Shown one piece after another: positions 35,447-43,614 of a stretch of 64,000 nucleotides of DNA. Positions within the stretch are counted from its first letter, which is position 1, and each line of letters opens with the position of its first letter. The DNA lies in contig NZ_LANJ01000016.1 in assembly GCF_000971295.1 (NCBI RefSeq), forward strand, positions 62,001 to 126,000, read 5' to 3'. Under the pieces are notes generated by a model, which saw nothing but the letters and a program-made list of their open reading frames with translations, was not told the DNA's origin and made no database searches. A program made the translations under genes and the position numbers. The stretch comes from Devosia epidermidihirudinis. GTDB lineage: Bacteria; Pseudomonadota; Alphaproteobacteria; Rhizobiales; Devosiaceae.

Positions 35447-38400
35447 ATGCCAAACATCTCGACAAATTTGGCGATCGAACCTGTTCACAATGCAAATATT
35501 ATTGGCGTCTCGGGGACGCAATTAAGCGCTTCTTGCCGTGGACGGATTGCCCTGCCGGTTTTGATGGTCTTGGCTCTGGCAGGCGCTTTGCTGTCGAAAG
35601 GCGAGGTGTTAGCGGACGAAGAGTGCGGCGTTATTACCATTTCTGTGCTCGCGGCGACGGCCGTGTGTGATGGCATAGCAGGCAATTCTGGTGCTGGAAC
35701 GGTGAACATAACCCCCAACAGCGACGTGGGGGATACCTCGCCCTTCTCCGGGGGCATTTCGTATACCAACCTCAATGGCATGACCCTTCATGTGCAGGAT
35801 GGCGTTGTCATCCAGCGCGCTATCAACGATGGAGAGAATGGTGTTCATCTAAGCAGTTCTTCGACCGCTCCGCTCGCGGTCGTCTTGAGTACCGGCGTGA
35901 AAATCGGTGTGGGTGGGGTGGATACGAATGGCGTGCTTTTGGAACAGTATGGCTCGGGGGCCATCAGCATCATTTCCGGCGCCGACATAACGGCCAGCAG
36001 TCCAATCCCAGACCCAAACATCACACTTGGTGCTAATGGCTTGAATGGAACCATCCATGATCTCCTGAGTACTGCTTCTGTCTCAATAGATCAAATAGCA
36101 GGGAGCACCATCAAGACATCGGGGGAGTATTCAATCGGTGTTTACGGTGTCCATTGGGGGCGTGGTTCGGTTTTTCTTAATTCGTCAGGAAAGATAGCAA
36201 CCGACGGGTATTCTGCTTACGGGATGAACGCCCTGGCTACGCAGGGAGGCGATGCATCGGTCAATTTGACCGCCTCGGGATCAATCATCACGGACGGCGT
36301 CAACGCGGTCGGCATGTATGCCCTCAATTATGGTGATGGCGGAGCGTTCGTCACTGCGGCAGGATCCGTGGAGACCAAACAGGACGGTGCCGATGCGGCG
36401 CTGGCCTATGTTGACTCAAACGGTCCTGGCGCTGTGTCGGTTGACCTGAGCAGTTCCGCCTCGCTCCTCACTCGAGGAGACAATGCCAAAGGAGCTTGGG
36501 CGCTCAGCGGGGGCATGGGGACTGTTACCCTGGCGTCAGCCGGTGAAGTACAAACTTACGGTGACGGATCCGCTGGACTTCGCGCACAAATCAGCAATGC
36601 CGCAAATTCCCAGCCCATTCTCCTCACCACGTCTGCCGGTGCAAGCGTATCGACCTCCGGTAACTCCGCGACCGGTATTCATGCGACCCATGCTGGTGTC
36701 GGGCAGGTCACTATCGAGCTGGGCGGTGGCGCCTATGTGACCACGAGTGGGAATGGCTCTGCTGGTGCCCTTGGGGAAAGTGCGGGCACTGTCGACATAG
36801 CCATCGCGGGAGCGGTTTCGACATCTGGCAATGACAGTTCGGGTGTCTCCGCCTCATCGAGCGGGGATACGGCAACGATCGTGCAAACCGCCGGCTCCGC
36901 CATCACGGCGGACGGCGCCAATTCGGCGGGTATTCGGGCGGCCGGCGATACGGGCGCCAAAATTGCTTCCAATGGAACGGTTTCTGCCGCGGGCGAGTAT
37001 GGCGTTGGTCTGATGGCCACCACGCAAACGGGGGCGGCTGAGATTGCCATCGGGGCTGGCACAACTGTAACCGGGGGGTGGCAGGCTACGACATCAGGCG
37101 TTGGTGCCCCCCTTGGTGTCGCTGCAGCTGGCGTCCAGATTGGTTCGGGCGTGACCAGTCTGTTAACCAATTACGGCACCATCCAGGCAGGCTCTGACCG
37201 CGCCATCGGCCAGGTGGGGGCGGCGGGCAGCCTAAGGATCGAGAACTACGGCACCGTTACCGGCTTTGTCGAGCTGGCCGGCGGGGGCGGCAATATCTTC
37301 AACAACCGCTCGTTCAACTCCTTCGATATCCGCCACTTCACCGACACCGATCTCGATGGAATCCGCGACACCAAGCGGGTGGCGATTTCCGATTTTGGCG
37401 GCCCTGGCGCGGTGTTCAACAATTTTGCGCCCGGTGCCGTCCGGTTCCTCGACGTGTTGGGGGCGAAAACCACCGATACTTCGGGCTTCTACCTGCCCAC
37501 CACCGGCACCAATAGTCGCGCTTTGGACGTCGCCTTTTACGACATGGCCCGCGAAGGCGTCGTCCAGGGTCAGTTCACCAATCTCGCCACCTTCAACAAT
37601 GCGGGCCTGGTCGACCTGCGTGGCCCTGCGGTGGGCAATACGCTGGTGATGACCGCCAATGGCGCAGCGGGTGGCCCCGCAGGAAATGGTGTCTTCGTCT
37701 CCAACGGTGGCGCGCTCTACCTCAATGCAATTCTCAACGCCGGCATCCCCGTGGCGGGGCAGACGGGCTCCAACGCCGATATGCTGATCGTCGATGGCAC
37801 GCAGCTGGGCACAGGCGCGACCACCATCTCGGTCACCAACAAGGGCGGCCTTGGCGCCGCAACCTTGGGGAACGGCATTGAACTGGTTGAAGTGCGGAAT
37901 AAGGCGGCATCCGCCGCGCGCGCGTTCGCGCTCAACGGGGACTATGTGAACAATGGGCAGCAGGCCCTTGTCGCGGGCGCTTACGGCTATACACTCAATC
38001 ACAACGGCGTCGGAGCCGACGCCGATGACGGCAACTGGTATCTTCGCTCCACGGCCTATCAACCGGGTGTGCCGCTGTATGAGGCTTATCCGAACACCTT
38101 GCTGCGCCTCAACACATTGCCCACGCTGCGCCAGCGCGTCGGCGACAAAAATCGCGGTCAAGCTTTCGCGCCCAGTGAGCCGGAGACCATCTTTTGCAAG
38201 GATGCGTCGCAAAACTTCCGTTGCATCATCAACAACGAGCAGGCCGCCTATTACCTCGATGCCAACCCGAGCCGCTCGAGCACTGGCATCTGGGGGCGTA
38301 TGGAGGCCGGCCACGACCGAATTGATCCAAGGCTCTCCACCAGCGGCATGACCTTTGCCACCAATGCGCTGCAGGTCCAGGCGGGGGTCGATACCCTGCT

Positions 38401-39118
38401 CGTGGACAGCGATCAGGGCAGGTTGATCGCCGCCCTGACGGTGCAATACGGCACAGCCCGCTCGGACATCACCTCCGCCAATGGCGAGGGTTCTATCGAC
38501 ACAACAGCGTACGGTCTGGGCGGCTCTCTGACATGGCTGGGCGAGACAGGTTTTTACGCTGATGCCCAGGCGCAGCTGAACCGCTCCGACAGCACCCTGT
38601 ATTCAAGGACGTTGGGTCACTCCATGGTCAGCCACAATAACGGCATGGGTTATGCTGTCGGGGTTGAAGTGGGTCAGGACGTCAGGCTCGGTGACAGCTG
38701 GATGCTCACACCGCAGATCCAGCTGACCTATTCGACCGTCGATTTTGACCCCTTCGTCGACCCCTATGGTGCCCCCGTTTCCTTGGCGAAGGGCGATAGT
38801 TTGCGCGGACGCCTCGGCCTTGGCTCGCGCTATCAAAGCACGTGGAAGGACCAGTCCGGCGAGGCTTCGAGCCTTGACGCCACTGCCACCTTAAATCTCT
38901 ACAATGAGTTTCTCGACGGCACCCAGGTGGACGTTGCGGGCGCGCGCTTCAGCAGCGATGGCGATCGCCTCTGGGGCGGTATCGGGCTTGGTGGAACCTA
39001 CCATTGGGCCGACGGCAAATACGCGCTCCATGGGGAGATTTCCGGCACGACCAGCCTGATGAACTTCGGCAAAAGCGCATCGCTGAGCGGCACGCTGGGG
39101 CTCACGGTAAAATGGTAG
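35447..39118 (+). CDS. Autotransporter with repetitive passenger domain
   Basis: 1223 residues with AGGA upstream of ATG 35447. An unusually long N-terminal leader (about 57 residues, hydrophobic core LPVLMVLALAGALL) precedes the mature protein. The passenger (about 60-620) carries roughly ten imperfect repeats of 35-45 residues with the core T-x-G-x-x-S-x-G-I/V/M, a beta-helix pattern. A linker at about 620-900 is followed by the C-terminal autotransporter barrel (about 945-1223; STGIWGRMEAGHDRI onward), ending in LTVKW with the terminal aromatic residue needed for insertion. It is an outer-membrane, surface-exposed protein, perhaps an adhesin. The L,D-transpeptidase gene follows after 30 bases. 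Confidence 0.9.
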   Translation: MPNISTNLAIEPVHNANIIGVSGTQLSASCRGRIALPVLMVLALAGALLSKGEVLADEECGVITISVLAATAVCDGIAGNSGAGTVNITPNSDVGDTSPFSGGISYTNLNGMTLHVQDGVVIQRAINDGENGVHLSSSSTAPLAVVLSTGVKIGVGGVDTNGVLLEQYGSGAISIISGADITASSPIPDPNITLGANGLNGTIHDLLSTASVSIDQIAGSTIKTSGEYSIGVYGVHWGRGSVFLNSSGKIATDGYSAYGMNALATQGGDASVNLTASGSIITDGVNAVGMYALNYGDGGAFVTAAGSVETKQDGADAALAYVDSNGPGAVSVDLSSSASLLTRGDNAKGAWALSGGMGTVTLASAGEVQTYGDGSAGLRAQISNAANSQPILLTTSAGASVSTSGNSATGIHATHAGVGQVTIELGGGAYVTTSGNGSAGALGESAGTVDIAIAGAVSTSGNDSSGVSASSSGDTATIVQTAGSAITADGANSAGIRAAGDTGAKIASNGTVSAAGEYGVGLMATTQTGAAEIAIGAGTTVTGGWQATTSGVGAPLGVAAAGVQIGSGVTSLLTNYGTIQAGSDRAIGQVGAAGSLRIENYGTVTGFVELAGGGGNIFNNRSFNSFDIRHFTDTDLDGIRDTKRVAISDFGGPGAVFNNFAPGAVRFLDVLGAKTTDTSGFYLPTTGTNSRALDVAFYDMAREGVVQGQFTNLATFNNAGLVDLRGPAVGNTLVMTANGAAGGPAGNGVFVSNGGALYLNAILNAGIPVAGQTGSNADMLIVDGTQLGTGATTISVTNKGGLGAATLGNGIELVEVRNKAASAARAFALNGDYVNNGQQALVAGAYGYTLNHNGVGADADDGNWYLRSTAYQPGVPLYEAYPNTLLRLNTLPTLRQRVGDKNRGQAFAPSEPETIFCKDASQNFRCIINNEQAAYYLDANPSRSSTGIWGRMEAGHDRIDPRLSTSGMTFATNALQVQAGVDTLLVDSDQGRLIAALTVQYGTARSDITSANGEGSIDTTAYGLGGSLTWLGETGFYADAQAQLNRSDSTLYSRTLGHSMVSHNNGMGYAVGVEVGQDVRLGDSWMLTPQIQLTYSTVDFDPFVDPYGAPVSLAKGDSLRGRLGLGSRYQSTWKDQSGEASSLDATATLNLYNEFLDGTQVDVAGARFSSDGDRLWGGIGLGGTYHWADGKYALHGEISGTTSLMNFGKSASLSGTLGLTVKW

Positions 39119-39148
39119 GCGCTACAGACCGGCCTGGGGCAACCTGAT

Positions 39149-39760
39149 TTGCGTGCAGTTGTGTCGAGGGTCTTGCTGCTGTGTATTTGCCTGCTCGGAG
39201 TGGCGAGCTGCACGAGTACGGGTCCTGCAAGGCCTGAAGCTGTGCAGGCGACCTCCTATGCGGGAGAGCCCTACAAAGTCAGGATTGTTGATCGCAGCCG
39301 GTTCGACAAACGCTTTTGGCCTGTGACCGTTGATGCGCCCATCAGCGCGCCTGCGGGCAGCATCCTGATCGATACCCAGCAACGCTTTCTCTATCTCATT
39401 GGAGGGAACGGAACGGCGAAGCGCTATGGCGTGGCCGTTGGGGCGGCGGGTCATCGCTGGTCGGGAGCAGCGACCATCGGGCGTAAGGCGGTCTGGCCCG
39501 CGTGGTACCCGACCGATGATATGCACCAACAAACGCCGAACCTGCCGCGCCGGATCGATCCGGGCCCGGGAAATCCCCTCGGGGCCCGGGCTCTCTATCT
39601 GTTCGAGGGGGGCGCCGACACGCTGTACCGCATTCATGGCACCTCTGAGCCCTGGACCATCGGCACTGAAGCGTCATCGGGATGCATCCGCATGCTCAAC
39701 GAGGACGTCATCGATCTCTATGATCGCGTCAACGAAGGCGCCGCTGTATGGGTGCGCTAG
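39149..39760 (+). CDS. L,D-transpeptidase lipoprotein (YkuD domain)
   Basis: 203 residues from a TTG start; GTG 39161 is an alternative. A signal peptide with lipobox (LGVASC, Cys 21) is followed by the YkuD domain with the full catalytic motif: H163 (RIHGT), then S177-G-C179-I-R-M. The family crosslinks peptidoglycan by 3-3 bonds or attaches proteins to it in the periplasm. It lies 30 bases after the autotransporter and probably shares its transcript, so it may modify the wall for, or anchor, that surface protein. Confidence 0.9.
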   Translation: MRAVVSRVLLLCICLLGVASCTSTGPARPEAVQATSYAGEPYKVRIVDRSRFDKRFWPVTVDAPISAPAGSILIDTQQRFLYLIGGNGTAKRYGVAVGAAGHRWSGAATIGRKAVWPAWYPTDDMHQQTPNLPRRIDPGPGNPLGARALYLFEGGADTLYRIHGTSEPWTIGTEASSGCIRMLNEDVIDLYDRVNEGAAVWVR

Positions 39761-39818
39761 AGGTCACCGTGGCAGAGGGAAATTCTGCAGCAGTGTCGCC
39801 GGACCAAGGCCGGTGGAA

Positions 39819-39914
39819 TCACGAGCGCTCGGCAATGGCACGGCCAACGTCCCGACCGGCGGCGGTAACAAGGGCGCGCTTGCTGAGGAGGCGCTTGCTG
39901 CCGATCTCGCTCAT
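39819..39914 (-). pseudogene. Truncated short-chain dehydrogenase remnant
   Basis: A 31-codon frame starts at an ATG that overlaps the creatininase-family stop as ATGA. It reads LLSKRALVTAAGRDVGRAI, the classic first strand and TGxxxGxG-like loop of an SDR (VTAAGRDVG), then stops after AERS. The remaining 200 or so residues of an SDR are absent; the next bases run into the convergent L,D-transpeptidase gene. The coupling and motif show that the operon once ended in an SDR gene cut off by deletion or insertion. A free short peptide is unlikely to work. Confidence 0.75.
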
Positions 39915-40684
39915 GGGCGTGGCCCGGTGCCGGGCGCGAGGGTCTTCGCCACGGCGATCAACTGCTCGACCACGGCATCGCTTATGCGCTGACCCTTTTC
40001 GGGGGAGGCATAGGAGGGCTCGCCGACAATGCCGGAACCGCCCGAAATATCCTTCATCGAGCGATAGACGCTGCCACCGGCGCCGCGCAACATATCGCCT
40101 TCGGCCCACTCATAGGTGTGCACATAGTGCTTGCCGTCGGGGATCGGGCCGCGCACCTTTTCGGGGGCGATCAGCTGAATGAGCGAGGTCTCAAACTCGC
40201 AGGCATGACCAACGCCGAACGGGCCGCTTTCGCTGATCTCGGCCAGCGCCGTGCGCGCAAGGGTCCACCATGTCGCCATGGCGATGGTGACGCCCGGATT
40301 GTCCGAACCGAACTGTTCGACCAGCACCTGCCCGATGGCCTGATTGCCGCCGTGACTGTTGACCACGACGATGCGCTTGAACCCGGCATGGACGACGCTG
40401 TTCAGAACCTCGGTGACATAGGCCAGAAACGTCATATGGCTGACGCTGAGGGTGCCGGCGAAATCGAGGTGGTGGCGCGAGCAGCAGACCTTGACCTGCG
40501 GCAACACCAGAACCTGCTGGCCGAGTACGGTGTCGAGCCGGTCGAGAAAATGATTGCCGATCAGCGCGTCGGTGGCCACGGGCAGATGGGGGCCATGCTG
40601 CTCGATGGCGGCAATGTTGAGAAACACCGGAATGGTGCGGTCAAGCGCGTCGAATTCGACGGTGGTGAGGTCTTCCCACTTCAT
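39911..40684 (-). CDS. Creatininase-family amidohydrolase
   Basis: 257 residues from MKWEDLTTVE; the ATGA with the upstream stop fixes the start. Metal-binding motif EQHGPHLPVATD (E28, H30, D39) and a second site in VVNSHGGNQA and GHACEFETS are as in creatininase and related Zn/Mn hydrolases. Family members open cyclic amides or, as with IolN-type enzymes, hydrolyse cyclic diketones of inositol pathways. It is coupled to the NTF2-RidA fusion upstream and the broken SDR downstream. In this sugar-acid cluster a ring-opening hydrolase role is plausible but inferred. Confidence 0.88.
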   Translation of the reverse strand: MKWEDLTTVEFDALDRTIPVFLNIAAIEQHGPHLPVATDALIGNHFLDRLDTVLGQQVLVLPQVKVCCSRHHLDFAGTLSVSHMTFLAYVTEVLNSVVHAGFKRIVVVNSHGGNQAIGQVLVEQFGSDNPGVTIAMATWWTLARTALAEISESGPFGVGHACEFETSLIQLIAPEKVRGPIPDGKHYVHTYEWAEGDMLRGAGGSVYRSMKDISGGSGIVGEPSYASPEKGQRISDAVVEQLIAVAKTLAPGTGPRP

Positions 40685-41559
40685 TTCTTGGCAGCCCACA
40701 TTTCGATTTCAATTTTGAAGTCTGCCAGCAGGCCGGTCTGTACTGTGGTGCGGACGGGATGCGGCTCGGGCATGACTTCGCGATAAATGGCGTTGAACTC
40801 TGGCCAGTCGGCCAGATCGGTGACGTAGCAATTGACCTTGAACACATCGGCCAGCGTGCAGCCGGCAGCGGCCAGTTGAGCGGCGCAATTGATCAGCGTT
40901 TCCCGCGCCTGTCCGGCAAAGTCGGTCTGGCGTAGCGTGCCGCTTTGATCGACGCCCACCTGTCCCGAAATCACGACGAGGCGCGAGGCGGAGACTTCGA
41001 GCACGGGGGAATAGGGACCTGCCGTATCGTGCTGGCGCGAGGCCGGGGCGCGAATGGCGGGGGCGCTGGCAAGGGTCGCGCCCATCGGGTTGGGCAGGAA
41101 GCCGAGGAACCCGGCAATCTTCCAGACGCCATCGACGCGGCGGCAGACGTAGATGGTCTGCCAGTTGAGCACGTCAAAGCCGCCACCGGTCAGCGCCACC
41201 GAGCCATCGAACTTCTTATGGGCGATGGCGAGATCGCCGATGATGTCGATGTCGCGCAGGATGGTGCAGCGATAGGTGGCCATGCGCAGATCTTCGGCAT
41301 AGCTGGCATTGGCGCCCTGTTGGGCAAAGGCGACCCAACTTTTCGCGTAGCTCTCGAGCGTCGGATACAGCGGGCGCCAGCCATCGGGATTGCCGGTCCT
41401 AAGGCCATCAATGCCGAAAAAGCCCGAAGCGTCGAAGTCGAGCGCGTGGCTGTCCCAATCGACATTGAGATAGGCCTCGATGTCGCGCCGCACCAGCATT
41501 TCCCAGATGGCGTGCCGGTCGGTGTCCGCTGGTGGGAAGGGATTGATATCGTACGACAT
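40681..41559 (-). CDS. Fusion of an NTF2-like domain and a RidA domain
   Basis: 292 residues. The first 160 form a SnoaL/NTF2-like cone (RRDIEAYLNVDWDSH, WRPLYPTLESYAKSW, VWKIAGFLGFLPNP). After a short linker, residues 175-292 are a RidA/YjgF domain (PYSPVLEVSASRLVVISGQVG, the PHPVRTTVQTG segment with its conserved Arg, and IEIEMWA). RidA proteins hydrolyse reactive imines and enamines such as 2-aminoacrylate. Fusion to an NTF2 domain is unusual. The gene starts nine bases after the MR/MLE-family gene and its stop overlaps the creatininase-family start. It may clean up an unstable intermediate of this pathway. Confidence 0.88.
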   Translation of the reverse strand: MSYDINPFPPADTDRHAIWEMLVRRDIEAYLNVDWDSHALDFDASGFFGIDGLRTGNPDGWRPLYPTLESYAKSWVAFAQQGANASYAEDLRMATYRCTILRDIDIIGDLAIAHKKFDGSVALTGGGFDVLNWQTIYVCRRVDGVWKIAGFLGFLPNPMGATLASAPAIRAPASRQHDTAGPYSPVLEVSASRLVVISGQVGVDQSGTLRQTDFAGQARETLINCAAQLAAAGCTLADVFKVNCYVTDLADWPEFNAIYREVMPEPHPVRTTVQTGLLADFKIEIEMWAAKK

Positions 41560-41568
41560 GAATAAGCC

Positions 41569-42717
41569 TTAGAGCGCGAAGACGTTTTCGGACTGCTTGA
41601 AGCGCGCAATGGCTTCGGGCGATGGCGTGACGCCAAGGCCTGGACCTTGCGGCAGCGCCACATAGGGCGGACTGAACGCCAATGGGGTCTCGAGCAGATC
41701 ATGCGAGCGGATCAGGCGGCCAAAAATGTCCGATGGCCAGGTGCAGCTTTTGGCGGCGGCGGCCTGATGCACATACATCGCTTCCAAAATGCCGAGATCG
41801 ACTTCCGAGCCATGCCAGCAGGGCAGGTTGGCGGCGGTGGAAATGGCGTCCAGTTCCTTGAACTTGGCAAGGCCGCAATTGAAATTGAAGCCATCGACGG
41901 CGCCATGGGCCAAAGCGTTGATGGCATCATAGGGGCGCTGGCCCTGGTAGACATAGGGCAGGGAGAGATGAAGAACCACGGGCGTTGCGGTGAACGTGCG
42001 CAGCCGCGCATAGTCCTGCAACATCCAGCGTGGAATGGGATCCTCGATCAACATCAGGTTCCCGATGCGATCGAGGGCCTGCAGGCGTCGCCGCGCCTCG
42101 CCGGCATTCTCCCAGCGCTGGTTGGGATCAACGATGACCCACATGCCCGGCGCATGGTTATGGATTTCCTGGCACCAGCCGACGATATCATCGTCAAGGC
42201 CGGCCTTGAGCTTGATCGTGTCAAAGCCCTGATCCTGGAACGACTTGGCCAGCGGGCCCATCTCGTCCATTTCGCGCCAGCTGCTCCAGGAGCCGACCTT
42301 GACCTTGTCGCGCACCGCGCCGCCGAGCAGGCGATGCAGCGGAATATTCAGCGACTTGGCGGTGGCGTCCCAAATGGCGCATTCAAAGCCGTCATATTCG
42401 CGCGACAGCGGAATAGGTAGATCCTGCAGTGGCAGCTCATCCAGCGTGCGTCCGAGCAGATTCTGTGAAACGGCGCTGACGGTGGCCCAGTTGTGGTCGC
42501 GATAAAACTCGCCCCAGCCCACAGTGCCGTCAGCAAGGCGCAGTTGCAGAATGAGTTTTGGCAGCTCGTCGAACTGGACCGACCAGCCCGATTTTCCGCC
42601 CACGGGTAGCATATGGAGAGGTTTGTCGTGGCCTGGCGTGTTGACCGAGCCGGGATTGGCGGGAACGATTACTTCTTCGAAGCGCAACTCTACAATAGTG
42701 TTTGGTACCAGGCTCAT
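41569..42717 (-). CDS. Mandelate racemase/muconate lactonizing enzyme family protein
   Basis: 382 residues from the second Met, which has GAGGG seven bases upstream. It has the capping domain, then a barrel with the KxK base motif IKLKAG (K169, K171), metal ligands D197 (VDPNQRW) and E225 (LIEDPI), and Lys near 285. The place of the third acidic metal ligand reads TPVVLHLSLPY, with no Asp or Glu, and H250 stands there. Most relatives dehydrate sugar acids or racemise alpha-protons. It is the first gene of the minus-strand arm, divergent from the SDR-RpiR-transporter arm. Dehydratase or epimerase action on a sugar acid is likely, with altered metal site. Confidence 0.88.
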   Translation of the reverse strand: MSLVPNTIVELRFEEVIVPANPGSVNTPGHDKPLHMLPVGGKSGWSVQFDELPKLILQLRLADGTVGWGEFYRDHNWATVSAVSQNLLGRTLDELPLQDLPIPLSREYDGFECAIWDATAKSLNIPLHRLLGGAVRDKVKVGSWSSWREMDEMGPLAKSFQDQGFDTIKLKAGLDDDIVGWCQEIHNHAPGMWVIVDPNQRWENAGEARRRLQALDRIGNLMLIEDPIPRWMLQDYARLRTFTATPVVLHLSLPYVYQGQRPYDAINALAHGAVDGFNFNCGLAKFKELDAISTAANLPCWHGSEVDLGILEAMYVHQAAAAKSCTWPSDIFGRLIRSHDLLETPLAFSPPYVALPQGPGLGVTPSPEAIARFKQSENVFAL

Positions 42718-42771
42718 CCGCATTCCCTCTGGAGATATCTCATTGATAGGTCCGCGCCTTAGTCATTGCAA

Positions 42772-42783
42772 TCGCAAAATTAC
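42772..42783. promoter_or_regulatory. RpiR half-site-like motif
   Basis: TCGCAAAATTAC matches TTGCAAAACTAC, found twice upstream of the binding-protein gene, at 10 of 12 positions. It lies in the divergent region between the two arms. Confidence 0.5.
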
Positions 42784-42799
42784 ATATTTGCAAATCAGG

Positions 42800-42814
42800 A
42801 GTAGTTAAACTACT
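42800..42814. promoter_or_regulatory. Palindrome in the divergent control region
   Basis: AGTAGTTAAACTACT is a perfect 7+7 palindrome around one base. Its half AACTACT resembles the AACTAC end of the repeats at 44562 and 44593, so it is probably the same regulator's site. Confidence 0.55.
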
Positions 42815-42843
42815 TTTGAAAGCGAGTAATGACGGAGGCCGAA

Positions 42844-43614
42844 ATGGCGGATTGCGTGGTGGTGACCGGGGCGGCTGGCGATATCGGCCGGGCGCTGGTG
42901 ACACTGTTTCTGGAGCGTGGAAAAACCGTCGTCGGCTGGGACATCGATCCGGTGCGACTGGCCGACAATGATGCCCTGTTTGCCGAGCGCTACACCTCCG
43001 TTGTCGTCGATATTTCGAGCGCCGACGCCGTTGCCAACGCCTATGCGGCGACCACTGCCAATGGCAGCCATGTTGCAGTTCTGATCAACAATGCCGGCGC
43101 CGTCACCGAGCCGCGTCTGGAGCAGACGGACGAGCGCGAATGGATGCGCGACATGGAGATCAATCTCAATGGCGCGTTCCGCTGCATCAAGGCGGTGCAT
43201 CCGGCCATGGCTGCGGCCGGAAGTGGTGCGATCATCAACGTCGCATCCGTCAATGGCGTCGCCATGTATGGCTATCCCGGCTATAGCGCGGCCAAGGCGG
43301 GGCTGATCCAGCTGACCAAATTTGCCGCCACCGAATATGGCCCCAACGGCATTCGCGTCAACGCCATCATGCCTGGCACGGTGCGCACCAAGGCCTGGGA
43401 TGAGCGGCTTGCGGTGAACCCGGCTATCATGGACAACGTCAAGAAATACTATTCGCTGCGCGATGTCTGTGCGCCATCCGACATTGTTGAGCTGGCGTGG
43501 TTTCTCGCCTATGGTCCATCGCGTATGATCACCGGCGCAGTCATTCCGATTGATGGCGGGTTGACCGCTGGCATAGGATTGGTTGCAGGCGAATTTTGCG
43601 GCGTGGAGTTCTGA
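42844..43614 (+). CDS. Short-chain dehydrogenase/reductase
   Basis: 256 residues from the Met at 42844, preceded by GGAGG at six bases; the ATG at 42829 lacks this. Classical SDR with VVVTGAAGDIGRAL (cofactor loop), NNAG at about 82-85, catalytic S135 (INVASVNG) and Y147/K151 (YSAAKAG). WDIDP after the second strand (Asp 33) suggests NAD. First gene of the plus-strand arm; the RpiR gene overlaps its end by 19 bases. Probably the sugar or polyol dehydrogenase of the pathway. Confidence 0.9.
   Translation: MADCVVVTGAAGDIGRALVTLFLERGKTVVGWDIDPVRLADNDALFAERYTSVVVDISSADAVANAYAATTANGSHVAVLINNAGAVTEPRLEQTDEREWMRDMEINLNGAFRCIKAVHPAMAAAGSGAIINVASVNGVAMYGYPGYSAAKAGLIQLTKFAATEYGPNGIRVNAIMPGTVRTKAWDERLAVNPAIMDNVKKYYSLRDVCAPSDIVELAWFLAYGPSRMITGAVIPIDGGLTAGIGLVAGEFCGVEF

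Noticed and set aside
37232..38446. Long minus-strand frame opposite the autotransporter
   Set aside because: Shadow frame; the plus strand carries the complete autotransporter barrel.
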